NCBI RefSeq assembly: GCF_014805625.2
Contig: NW_023998456.1
Coordinates: 1,856,559-1,920,558, forward strand
DNA from: Glossina fuscipes
Taxonomy: Eukaryota; Arthropoda; Insecta; Diptera; Glossinidae
Direction of reading: 5' to 3'
Length of the DNA stretch: 64,000 nucleotides
Positions 1 through 10,500 of the stretch are shown piece by piece. Position numbers and translations under genes: made by a program. A model generated the notes under the pieces. That model was not told the DNA's origin, searched no databases, and saw only the letters and a list, made by a program, of their open reading frames with translations. The stretch's first letter is position 1, and the number at the start of each line of letters is the position of its first letter.

Positions 1-960
1 TAACAATTTTCCAATATGTCTGCCAAATTTGACGCTGATGGGAAGAATGGTAATCACATATGGACGGATGAACGACCAGACAGAAGGGCTGACAAGCACT
101 TTGACTTGCTTTAATTTCGAATTTAATGCTGAGCAAGAATATGTACATTTTGCATGGTCTTCGATGTTGATGTTGCAAACGTTTTGACAAAATTGATATG
201 ACTCAACCCGCGGTGTCGTGCGTTAAAATGTAACCTTAATGGATTCGTAAGTCATAGAACGTATTTCGCGTTTACATTGAACTTATTTGCAAATTATAAT
301 ATTTATGTCTTCTCCCTTCGTTTACTATCTGAAGAGTTACGAGTTAATGAAGGAACTTTCAAACATCAGAACAATTGCTTATGATTAATGTTGTGCAAGA
401 TTTGCAGATAAGTGTTGCGGTAAATACTTTATAAAGTAAATTACTGCAAGCCGGTATGATTATATAACGGAATACCTTCAGCCTTATTGATTGATGTCTG
501 CATAAAAGATGTACAGCACACAACTCGTAATGGATTAATTAAACATGAGTGCTTTCATAAGCTTTTCATGTTACAACACCTTATTAAGGCAACCTGCACA
601 CATATGTGCCTATGTATGATTAATTACCGAATTACTGCAATATTTGTGCTTTCATTGTTGTAGGTGTTGCTTGCAAAGCGAGTGTTTTATAGCGTAATGT
701 ATGAGAATCCCAAATGCGACCCCTTCAATGCATACGCACCAAGCAGCACTAGCCTGTTCCTTTTTCTTAATATGAAAGCCCTTTGACTAATGCTTAAAGG
801 AAAGCTGGAGCAAATGTGTACACAAAAATGGCTGTATACCTGCTGTTCCTTTTCCAAACCCAGAAGTTAGCAGTTATAGTACTGTACTAATCGTACGTTT
901 TCTTAAAGACCTGCTCTACGTTCCAACAACCTAAAAAGCCTTTTTATACCTACATCACGC
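1..960. other. no gene recognised
   Basis: I see no exon, RNA gene or transposase remnant here. The first 110 bases contain a degenerate stretch with GGACGGATG and CAGACAGAA words that resembles the dispersed repeats found elsewhere in the window, but it is too short to assign. Confidence 0.5.
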
Positions 961-982
961 TTGTACTAGAGGCTGTATTAAC

Positions 983-1790
983 TTTGTGCGGACATACATA
1001 ACACCCAGAAAGACTTCCTATTTTTTTCTACCAATCAATTCAGAAAATGATTCTGCTTGTCTGTACGTCTGTCTACCTGATGCTTGTCCGGTATTGTTGC
1101 CTTCAATCTATTGTTTGCAATGTTTGTGTTATTGTGATGAAATTTGATGCATTGACGTGCTTTGACCCAACGATGTTGAAAATGGTTCAGAATGTCCGCT
1201 TTCTCAACAATAACAACTTTTCAAAAATAACCACAAAGCAATTGCAATTTTCCACATTTTTCGACAAAACTCGCTGAGTAATAGCACTTCGACATTCTAG
1301 ACTGATATGAAACATTTGGTTCGGCTGAGGCAATAATTTGGACCATTTGCATTTAACCGTTCGTACGGAAACTTTTCAATACTTCTTGATGAAAATCGAT
1401 TCCATTTTTTGGATACCAGTGCACACCAGGAATCCCTGGACATGTAAGCTATTCTATGCCAAAAAGACTTAATTGTTAATGTTTTACGACGAAAATTTAA
1501 ATCTAGTTCTTGGACCTCACATAAGATTTCTCACGAATAGTAAACCCTTCAGAAAAAGATTTAATTTTTAATATTTTATGGTGAAGCAAAAAAATTATCG
1601 GTAAGGAACAACAATAAAACTTTTAAAAAGTAATGTAAGTTTGCTAACTAAGGATGACACCATCCTGTACGCGGGCTTTCACCAAAAGTATGCAATGTAT
1701 CATTTTTGGCGTATGTTATTACCAAAACGAATGAATAGCTCCCCTAAGTGAAATAGTGTCGGGCATCTAATGATCAGCCCTGTGCTTATT
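983..1790 (+). repeat. dispersed repeat family A, copy 1
   Basis: One of at least ten related copies in the window. It opens with the family start (TGCGGACATACATAACACCC), continues through a CTGTACGTCTGTCT block, a TTTTTCGACAAAACTCGCTG segment and CGCGGGCTTTCACC, and closes with GGGCATCTAAT. The same blocks occur in the same order in the copy at about 5530-6225 and, on the minus strand, at 60475-61185. I see no coding capacity. The family is unidentified; a non-autonomous transposon is the likely origin. Confidence 0.65.
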
Positions 1791-2407
1791 TGCCTATTTT
1801 TGGGAAAGAACGGTAACACAATAGCAATAATATTCGGGAAATTTATTAAACACATACTGAGGTATGAAAATAAAAATAACTGTAAAATATATTAACAGAT
1901 GAATACAACCAATGTATGGTTAGCATTATGTTATGTGCTGCCTGTTAAGGTTCTGGTGGAAATTTTAATCCGCCTGGCTGTAGTTAGACAAGTACAGAGG
2001 TATGTTAACCTCTCGAAACTTCTTGCATAAAAAGTACAACACAAACGAAAAAAGTGAAAATCATACAAGTTGTTAGATAAGCCGTTTAAAATGAAAAATC
2101 GCGTTCCGAAAACTTAATATTGAATTACTTACAAATTTTTACTTTCGCCTTTTTTTTTTTTTTTTAAATCATCCAAATTTTAAGTGTTTATTTAGTTATT
2201 TTATCATTTGTTATCGATAGCGATATATGTATTATATCACTTTATCATGTTCAAAATCACAAATGCCTAACTATATTTTCCATATAGTTAGGTGCGAAGA
2301 TAAAAAGCATGGCGTTGATAAGAATCGATTTTCTTCATATATATATGTGCTGAATATTATTCGCAAAATTTCAGTGTTCATTTATTCGAGAACAAATGGT
2401 CGTCAAC

Positions 2408-3083
2408 ATGCTCAAGTCTGTTCTGCACATCTATTTACTAACAACTTCCGTTTCATTAATATGCGGTTCAAAACCTGAAATCCTAGTGAAAACGATGGAT
2501 GGTAAAACTATTTTTTATTAATTAATTATAAACTTAAATTAATTATTTACTTAACGATAATAGACATAATCTCCGATTTTGATTACGAACCTTATAAACT
2601 TGTTGGTGAAAAGTTATTATACTTTGGTCAAGTAGAGGTAAATATTTCGCGAATCATTTTCTCTCCTCTTATAATTTTACTTTTTCAAAGCGGAAGCTTT
2701 CTTTTTAGGTGAATTGGTTCAAGGCGAATGACATATGTCACACTATGAATGGATATTTAACTTCGATTGAAAACGAACGTGAGATGAATGCTATTACTGA
2801 GTATCTAAATACTAATCTACCCAATGTTCATTCGTGGTGGGTGTCGGGTAATGATCTCGCCTCCGAAGGTAATTTTGTTTGGGCAAACACTGGCACATCT
2901 ATGAATTATAGTCTTTGGTCAAGAGAACAACCGGATAACTACAACCGTGGGGAGAATTGTGTGCATGTGTGTCTGTATGACCATGGATACAAAATGAATG
3001 ATTGGGAATGCAGACATGAGAGTAACTTTATATGTGAGCATGAAAAGCCTATAGCCTTTTCAGTAAATGTGTTACGGAAATAA
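2408..3083 (+). CDS. secreted C-type lectin, three exons
   Basis: Coding exons are 2408-2501, 2564-2637 and 2709-3083, giving a 180-residue protein. Both introns have GT/AG ends (GTAAAA, GTAAAT donors), with phases 1 and 0. Residues 1-20 form a signal peptide (hydrophobic core around LHIYLLTTSVSLICG), so the product should be secreted. Residues about 45-167 are one C-type lectin domain with the four canonical cysteines (C66, C140, C157, C165) and an extra C144. The QPD motif at 130-132 is the form associated in this family with galactose-type ligands. The usual WND motif is altered to MND at 152-154, followed by W155, E156 and C157. There is no transmembrane or other domain. Fly genomes carry many small lectins of this size, used in immunity or as seminal proteins; the exact role cannot be assigned. 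The gene lies opposite to gsb-n and may be nested in one of its introns. Confidence 0.9.
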
Positions 3084-3118
3084 ATAAAGCTCTAAAGATA
3101 CTAATGCTTCCTAATAAA
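3083..3118 (+). terminator. polyadenylation signals of the lectin gene
   Basis: AATAAA occurs at 3083-3088, overlapping the stop codon, and again at 3113-3118. The second is better placed for 3' end formation. No cleavage site can be confirmed from sequence alone. Confidence 0.5.
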
Positions 3119-3663
3119 ACTCTTATATATATCCCTTGAGGGCACCATATTCATCATTTATTAACATCCTTTCAGTGATATATGATACCAGCACTACATT
3201 AACACTAGAACTACCAAGCATTTCATTTTGATCCTTTTCAATGTTCGTTCTTCAAAGCGATGTTTAGAAAGCGTGTTGTAATGTTCGAAAACTTTTTGTT
3301 GACTTTTATTTATATCAAAAGATCTTTAAATACGCATAATCCCTTTGTTCGCATGTTTTCTAGCTTTCGAGATGTCGATGAGTTATGTCTATTTCTACTT
3401 CTAAAGATGTTATACAGATAGAAATCTGAAATTTGGCAAACATAGTCCTTGGTCTTTTAAAGGTGTCAAGTTTAAATTTGGACATGGTATGAGTACGTGC
3501 AGATCCTCAGTATGGAAGAAAGCCATTGAAACAACTTCGACACCCTTTTCATATCCTTCTCTATAACTTTCGTTCGCGTGAAGATTTGTCTGCAAACCTA
3601 TAACCCAAACGTTCGTCAGGATCACCTTCATGTTTAGTCCGAAGGTAGTCCTGATAGGCTGAT

Positions 3664-3730
3664 TTTCAATTTATTTCCAATTTATTGGCAATTGCTTGGC
3701 AATTGCTAATAAATAGGAAATAAATTGGAA
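3664..3730. repeat. 67-bp near-perfect inverted repeat (hairpin)
   Basis: The left arm (3664-3695) and the reverse complement of the right arm (3699-3730) match at 29 of 32 positions, separated by a 3-base loop (TTG). The inner 8 bases of each arm, GCAATTGC, are themselves palindromic. No coding sequence overlaps. Confidence 0.8.
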
Positions 3731-4165
3731 TCGAAATTTTGAAGTTAGTTGTGGGCGTGTTAGTGAGCCGACCGGATTATTGTTGGGTTAAATATGCAGG
3801 TGGACTTGACGAAAATTTAGGTTTTCCGGAATACCTTCACAGAAACGAAAGTTGTTTTTAAGGTTTGTGTAGGCGTTTGCATAGGCAGATGGTAATCATT
3901 TAACAAAACGTTGGATTCTTAACCGATCATGGAGTATTTGTGTTAAATTTCGTTTTCCTATCTTCATTTTAATGATACCTTTCGGTAAAAATACATATAC
4001 GCAAAACGTCGGCAGCTCTAATGTTACATAATCATTCCAATCAGTCTGCTTAAGAAAGCGTTCTTTCGTTTCATTTTTTTGGGATAGACGGAAAGCTAGT
4101 AGAGCAATAAGATACGAGAAGATGTGATTAAGATGTGATACATATTTAAGCTTAAAAGAAACTAG

Positions 4166-4990
4166 TAAGAAAGTTATATTCGGTGGAAGCCGATCCTCGC
4201 ATACCCTCCACTATGCTTTTCGCAATCTGCTTTCCAAGTTCTTTTACTTGATACTCATATCGCTAGTATTATTAAGAAAAACTTAATCCATCAGGTCGTG
4301 ATGTCAATCAAATTCATTTTAGAATTAACCCATTTGTAGGCCGATAATATATCTTCATTTGAGGAGCGTACAGAGTAGTTTTAAACATTCTCTCTCTTTA
4401 TTGCCTTATGATAAATAAGGAAAAGAAAAAGTGACAAAAAGTAAAATGTAATCGGTTGTAACTGTGTGTGGGCATGGTCAACTTTTTCTACTTTCGCATA
4501 TAAAGAGTAGAGTGTTTCTTAAAAAAATGTGGAAATTATTTGCCTTCTAACTTTTATAATTTCTTAGTAAAGAGCCGACAAATTTTTGTTAATCAAAACT
4601 GAATTGCGTACAGGTTACGCTCCACTGCGGGCTCCCGCTATGACCAACTTGGTTAATCTTCAATAACAACCTGCATGCAAATGCTTCCAGTGATCCTACC
4701 AAACTTCAAGTCGACATCTTCATTTTTGCGACCAGAAGTGTGCCAAAAACAAGCATTACACAGACGGACAGATGGACAGACATGCCTTAATTAATTCAGG
4801 ATTCCACGCTAAACCATACTATATGTACTTTATGGCGTCTTTGAAGCTTACTTTCGGGTCTTGCATTATGAGAAACATCAAAATGTGTGTACCCTCTTCT
4901 TACAGCGGTAGGTATGAAAAAATCAATTTTGAAAAATATTCAAAGTCAGTCAAGTTGTCATTTCCGCCAGGCACCTATATTTAATGTCCT
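4166..4990 (+). repeat. dispersed repeat family C, copy 1
   Basis: It begins with AGTAAGAAAGTTATATTCGG followed by a GGAAGCCGATCCTCGCATAC block. Further on it carries an ACAGACGGACAGATGGACAG run at about 4761-4780. The reverse complement of the start motif recurs near 39632-39672 and near 53386-53427, which marks it as one end of a repeat family. No open frame of note. The right boundary is approximate. Confidence 0.5.
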
Positions 4991-5184
4991 ATTTACGATT
5001 TAATGCAAATTTGAATTAAAAAAAAACAAAAAGATTATTTAATCTGTATTTAGAAAAGTTCGTAGAGGTTTTAAAAATATTGATTTTTGTGTGATTGAGA
5101 AGTAATTGAATGAAAAAGTGAAATTTTCGACCAAAGAAGCTAACTTTTTCTTCCTACTAATAACATTTAAGTTAACTTATCAGA

Positions 5185-5342
5185 GATCCGCCTGAGTGGC
5201 CGAGTAGGCAAGAGTCTCGACTAACAACTCAATGGTCGTGGGTTCAAATCGCAAATGCGGTAGAGTTTCTAATAAAACCGAAAGCCTTAGATGCTTAGGT
5301 GCTTTAAGACGTTAGTCCTAGAATTTATTCTCTGGCTAAATT

Positions 5343-5371
<29 letters not shown>
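5185..5371 (+). mobile_element. tRNA-derived SINE, full length, with target-site duplication
   Basis: The head resembles a tRNA gene: an A-box-like GTGGCCGAGTAGGCAAGAG and a B-box-like GGGTTCAAATC, spaced as in an RNA polymerase III internal promoter. A tRNA-unrelated body follows (ACCGAAAGCCTTAGATGCTT, then TAGTCCTAGAATTTATTC). The 3' tail is an (AAT)n run at about 5343-5371. TAACTTATCAGA flanks the element at 5173-5184 and 5372-5383, a 12-bp target-site duplication as left by LINE-driven retrotransposition. The A box resembles Leu/Ser tRNAs, but the parent tRNA is uncertain. Related copies lie at 59221-59398 and 61223-61473, with fragments at 26880, 31093 and 61477. Confidence 0.85.
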
Positions 5372-5375
<4 letters not shown>

Positions 5376-5529
5376 TTATCAGAAACACCTTAGTATTTGT
5401 TAAAAGTACAAATGAAATGAAATGAATAAGAATTGTAAGAGTTGTTTGATAAGTTGTTTTGAAAATTGTATTTTTCGAAAAGTCCGATATCGAATTATGA
5501 GTAACTACAGCACATGCGGTATATTAAGT

Positions 5530-6225
5530 TTTTGCGGATGTATGTAATACGCAGACGGGCTTAAGATAGCTATCTTTTACCATACCTATCGTTTTCTGAA
5601 TCTATCTAAGCCTACCTCTCCTCCTGTCTGTCTGTCCGTCTTAGCTTAGCTGTGTAAATTTGTGTTCGGGCTACAGGTCGCAATTTTTGGGATATGTTGA
5701 TGGAATTAGGCACAATGCTAATAGCTTCGTGCTTCGAACCGCGAACGAACACCGTTGAATGGTTTGGGTCAGTCCACTTTTTCCGCCTTTCCCCGGATAA
5801 CGTCTTAAAAAAATTGCAATTTTCAAAAATTGTTGACAAAATTCGCTGTGTAATGATATTTGGACATACTAAATTGGTGTGGNNNNNNNNNNGCCACTTC
5901 GTATAAGGTTTTTATGACCAGTAACCCTTTCAGAAAAAAAACATTAATTTTTAACTTTTTATGATAAACATCGGTTGATAGTAGCAATTTAGCAACAAAC
6001 CCAACAATAAGGAATTTGGATAACATATATTAAAGAATTATCGTGATAAGCAGGCCTCAATATGGAGAAAAAGTATAATTTCTAGTTTTCTATGGCGGCA
6101 TCTGACGACATGCGGGCTTTCATGAAAAGTGTGCCTTTGCATGGAATTAATATGTAATACTTGATGTATTATAACCAAGACGAATGAACGACTGTATTAG
6201 GCGAAATGTTGTACGGCCTCGCCCG
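5530..6225 (+). repeat. dispersed repeat family A, copy 2 (contains N gap)
   Basis: Same block order as copy 1: a TTTGCGGATGTATG start, CTGTCTGTCTGTCCGTC near 5624-5640, a TGTGTTCGGGCTACAGGTCG block, AATTCGCTGTGTAATG, then GCGGGCTTTCATG. A 10-base N run interrupts it at 5883-5892. The open frames here are repeat sequence, not genes. Confidence 0.65.
5883..5892. other. assembly gap (10 N)
   Basis: Ten consecutive N bases inside family A copy 2. The round length suggests a placeholder rather than a measured gap. Confidence 0.95.
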
Positions 6226-6699
6226 AGTATAATATTCTTATTTGTTTTTACTTTAGTTTTGTCATCAAATCATTCAAATGTTCAATGGCCATTTAATTAT
6301 TATATCATTCGTTATCTGCAGCTATATCCCTCTCACGTTACTTCCATTTATCGTCTTCCAAATTACTAATGCTTACATATATCTTGCATTTGTTTAGCTG
6401 CTAAGATGTTAAGTATCGGCAGTTTCGATTTGTGGCTGAATAATACCAGCAACTAAATAAACATTGTATTGATAAGAGTCGTTTTATTTTTTTCATATAT
6501 CGACTAAAAAGTATTAATAGAGTTTCATTCTGAATTTATTTAATATTCGTTCGCATAGCAGTAGACATCGTTCGAGCTCGTCTTATATATCTAATAATTT
6601 CTGTTTTTGTAAGATGGGATTCAACGACTGACATTACAGTCAAACCAGACGTTATAAGGTATTTCTTATTACCCAACAACATTTATTGTGTGACGTATA

Positions 6700-7200
6700 T
6701 TAATTTTGCATAGACTTATGTTACATCCAGCAGGATTTGAAGTAGAGCCACCCTTTTCCCCTTTTCGTACCGATCGATTGAAAATCAGTTTCTGAAATGA
6801 TCTAAGTTTATCTGTCAGTCTGTGCGACTGTCTGTCTTGCTTTACGCTCTGTTCAGTTTACGGCCCGCAAATTTTAAGATATTTTGGTGAAATTTCGTAC
6901 ATTCACTTGTTTTAATCCATGGATGAACGCTATGGTTCGGAGCAGACTTGTTTTTCGATAATAAGAAAACATGTTGTAATTTTTCAAAATTTCGCGACAA
7001 AAATCGCTAAGTAATAGCTAAGTAATAGCGATTTGGTGTAAACACTTTGCATCCGATGAGACAATATATTGAACTCCTTGCCAGATAATCGTTCCCGTGG
7101 AAATTGCAGCTTCATGCAGGCCTAATTTTCAATGTTTCCTGATGAAAATGCGTTCGTAATAATAATTCGATATAAAAATTAACCTTATTGCGTAGGTCCA
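6700..7200 (+). repeat. dispersed repeat family A, copy 3
   Basis: Shows TTACATCCAGCAGG, a CGTACCGATCGATTGAAAAT block, GTCAGTCTGTGCGACTGTCT, and the ATATTTTGGTGAAATTTCGT segment, all matching family A order. The 3' half is more diverged and its boundary is uncertain. Confidence 0.55.
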
Positions 7201-10029
7201 TTACTTGGAGTCCAATCTAAGTATCAAAAAACTGCGTTTCCACGCATTTTCAAAAATGCCTTCTCATTCTTTTTCCTTCAAAAATAGGATCGCATGTAAA
7301 CAACAAGAAAATTTATACCACTACAGCCGAATTGATAAATAACAAGAAAAAAGCTTCATCTTAATCTTTTATTGAAAATTTCTTGGCAGGAGCTTACTGT
7401 TTGCTTTTGAGTAGCTTTCAAGCTCATATTCCATTCAAAGGGACTGTCGATGAACCTACACTAAAGCGTTTTCCTTTGCAAATGCTTTCAAATGCACGTA
7501 AACATTTTCCAAAGATACCTACTACTGGTGGATGGCAGAATTTGGAAATTAACTTGCGAAACGTTAGGCTGTAAGTTCGCAGCAAGAATTCATTTCATAC
7601 AAATCTTTAAAGATTCAAGGAAAGAAATCTCTGCCTTATAAAAAACTCCTCTCCACATATTCCACAAAGTTCGAAGCATCAATTAAGTCAAGAAAAGGAG
7701 AATTTTCTCGTATTCCCAATGGAAGCCTTCACTTGCAATGCATTTAATTGTATGAATACGAAAATTCCTTAAGTGAGATATAGTTTAACTACGAAATATC
7801 TGAATGCCTTACTGGTGTGTTTAATAGCAGCTATTTTCACGTATTATTTTCGGAAGCAAAGAATTTTTCGATCACAATCAAATCCAACGAAAAGATGTAA
7901 GCCGTTTATAACTTTATTTAAATTCCCTAACTGTCATTGTTATTAGTATCGTTATTATGATTTTATGCATGAATATGTATATGTATTAATTGAGTGTCTT
8001 CGAATCGACACAAGAACATAAGCTTCGCTTCACAATTCTTTTTAAAGCGTGTAAATAATTTAGCATTTTTTTTTAGGATTGTAAATTAGGTAAAAAACTT
8101 GAGCGTAGAAGGGAAAAGAGTGAAACCACAAATTAACAACCAATTATTTATGCCAAATAACTAATGAAATGTAATAATCAAGAGTTTAAATGAAATAATA
8201 ATAGAAACATAAGTGGATATATAAGCAAAACCTATTAAATTAATATAGTTTTTACACCTTTCGAAAAAAATATTAAAAATAGAACTAAAAATAAGTAAAA
8301 AAGTTGTTAAATATATATTTCCGACATAAGCGTGAACATATGTCAATTATACTTAAAGTTATGTTTGCTGTCTCTTGTGATATTTTAACTTAGACGCACT
8401 CGAATCTGTGAAGTGTTTCGTAACGTGGACGATTCTAGAGGATTATCGGGTATTTATCGGGTTATAAGACAGCGCTGAGATTTGTTTTACATTTCGCGGA
8501 ATTGCACAAGTCATGACTGACTATAGAGCGTTTCAAGAGTTCCATTATGTAAAGCCAAGTTTGGAGCACTTTTCCACACAAGTCAGCATTTTTTTCACCT
8601 CGTAGACAAGCAATGTTAATCTTACGATCATAGGTCTTTCGGCTTCCTTCATGAAATGCATTGCGTCCATCTAATGCACACTAGAAAGAATCGCCAAACA
8701 TATCTCCGTAGCACTTCCCGTTGCGTGCAAATGCATTGTCATTTCTACTCTCAAGACAGTACACGCATCAATTATCTCATCAAATTTTTAAGTTTTGTGA
8801 GTATCTAGGTATGAACTTTTTTTTTACTTCCGAGGTCAAAATTTTGTTTATTTGCGAGGCCATATTTTCTCGATTTCTTGACAGTTGCTATGAAATTATT
8901 CGGTAGTTCGGAAAATCATTTCGTTCTTCTTTCCCCAACAGTGAACTTTATTGTATTTTTTCACAGCCAAGTTGACGCTTGGTTCATTTATATTTCATTT
9001 TATAGCTACAATAGGAAGGCTGGTGTTTAAAAGTATTTATTTTATTCTACGGAATAAGTTTTCTTTGATGCCTTAGCAGCCATGGTTAGTGTAAAGCAGC
9101 AAAAACAGGCATATTTTAGTTTTTTAGTATCGATAAAGTAAAAATGGTCTTCGAGCATTCACAGAAGATCAGTGACAAAACCGGTTTACAAAATTTCGTT
9201 GGTTCAAAAAGGTCAGTTGAAGCTAATGAAAGCAAAATAAAGAGATTAACTGATGCAAACTGACGAATAAAAATTCGTAATGTCAAGGTTTATTGAATCC
9301 ATCATGAGTTCACAATGATATATTTATTCATCATAAAAAAATTGTCCCCTTTTTGACTCAGAGAAAAAAGCCAACACTAAAGGACTTTTCGAACAACCTA
9401 ATTTATATAACAACCTAGTAATATTTAATTTCCTATGATCATTTACCCTATTAAACACAAATGACTGTTTTGGTAAAACTAAAAAAAAAGGAGGGCACGC
9501 TGCCATGGCGTTTAAAAATTAAACAAATTCATAGAAATACTTCATTGATTGTTCGGTATAGTTCAACAAGTAACATTTATAAATCGTAGCCTTCGAAAGA
9601 CATATATTCCTCTGTTTTCTTAAGAACCCATATATGCAGACTGGCATGTGAATCTATCTAATGTTCTCTCTATGTCCTTGACTACCCAATATTATTAATG
9701 ACAATTGATAAGTCATGAGGACTTAAAGGATACTGCTGCTTTGTGATCTCCAGATTCCTGGAATTTGTTTACGAAAATAACTTATCACCTATCACCTATC
9801 AATTTATTGCGGAAAATATTTATTTAAAAATTCTTTTACAAAAAAAAAAAAAAATTTTTTTTCATAGCATATCGTTGATTGTCTTCTTCCAGTTTGCGAT
9901 TTTCTATCTAAAATGAAAATTTGAAAAATGTGTTAAAATGTTATTCAATATCTAGTGAAAAATGTAGAATCGTTGAAAATGTTGGTTTTAGTGTGACGCG
10001 GTCCACCATAATTCAATTCTCTGCCACCC
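7201..10029. other. intergenic or intronic, no gene recognised
   Basis: Short frames only, none with recognisable protein similarity. A poly-A/T stretch lies at about 9839-9862. I found no homeobox-like codons on the minus strand where gsb-n downstream exons might have been. Confidence 0.5.
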
Positions 10030-10500
10030 TATAGATATACACATATCGATTTTTCAAAATAAGGCAATCTATGGAAAGTGACAGAAAACATGTTCCCATC
10101 CGAAGCATCTTCACTAGCGTTCGTCCTTGAGCCAAGACACGTTAGTGAACCAAATTTCATTAAAATATCTCAAAGAGCGCGGCTGACCGCAAGAAAATAA
10201 GACAGAGAGACGGACAGACAAGCTTAGATTCAGAATCACTTCTAGGTCGATCGGTATAATAGAAGTTGGGTCTATCTTACGTCCATCGGGGCGTTGCATA
10301 CGTCCGCACAAGCTTAACATACTCGTTTACCACAAGCGGCGTAGCGTATAAAAAATTTAACGTACGCCTCAGAAAGTGATTCTAAACCGATCGGCGGAAT
10401 AAGATCACAAGAGCCTAAGAGAACAAAACAGAGAGACGGATAGACAGGCTTAAATTCGCATAATAAAAGGCGGGCCTATCTCAAGTTTTCCTGGATGTTG
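10030..10500 (-). repeat. dispersed repeat family A, two partial copies head to tail
   Basis: Read on the minus strand, 10325-10030 shows AAGCTTGTGCGGACGTATGC, TATTATACCGATCGACC, CTTGTCTGTCCGTCTCTCTG and TGAAATTTGGTTCACTAACG, the core family order. A second shorter piece of the same family, 10500-10340, repeats the polypyrimidine GTCTATCCGTCTCTCTG block. This suggests a tandem or nested insertion. Confidence 0.6.

Noticed and set aside
5187..5265. Possible functional tRNA gene
   Set aside because: The A and B boxes are present, but no acceptor stem pairs across the ends, and the same sequence recurs fused to a SINE body and tail, so it is a SINE head.
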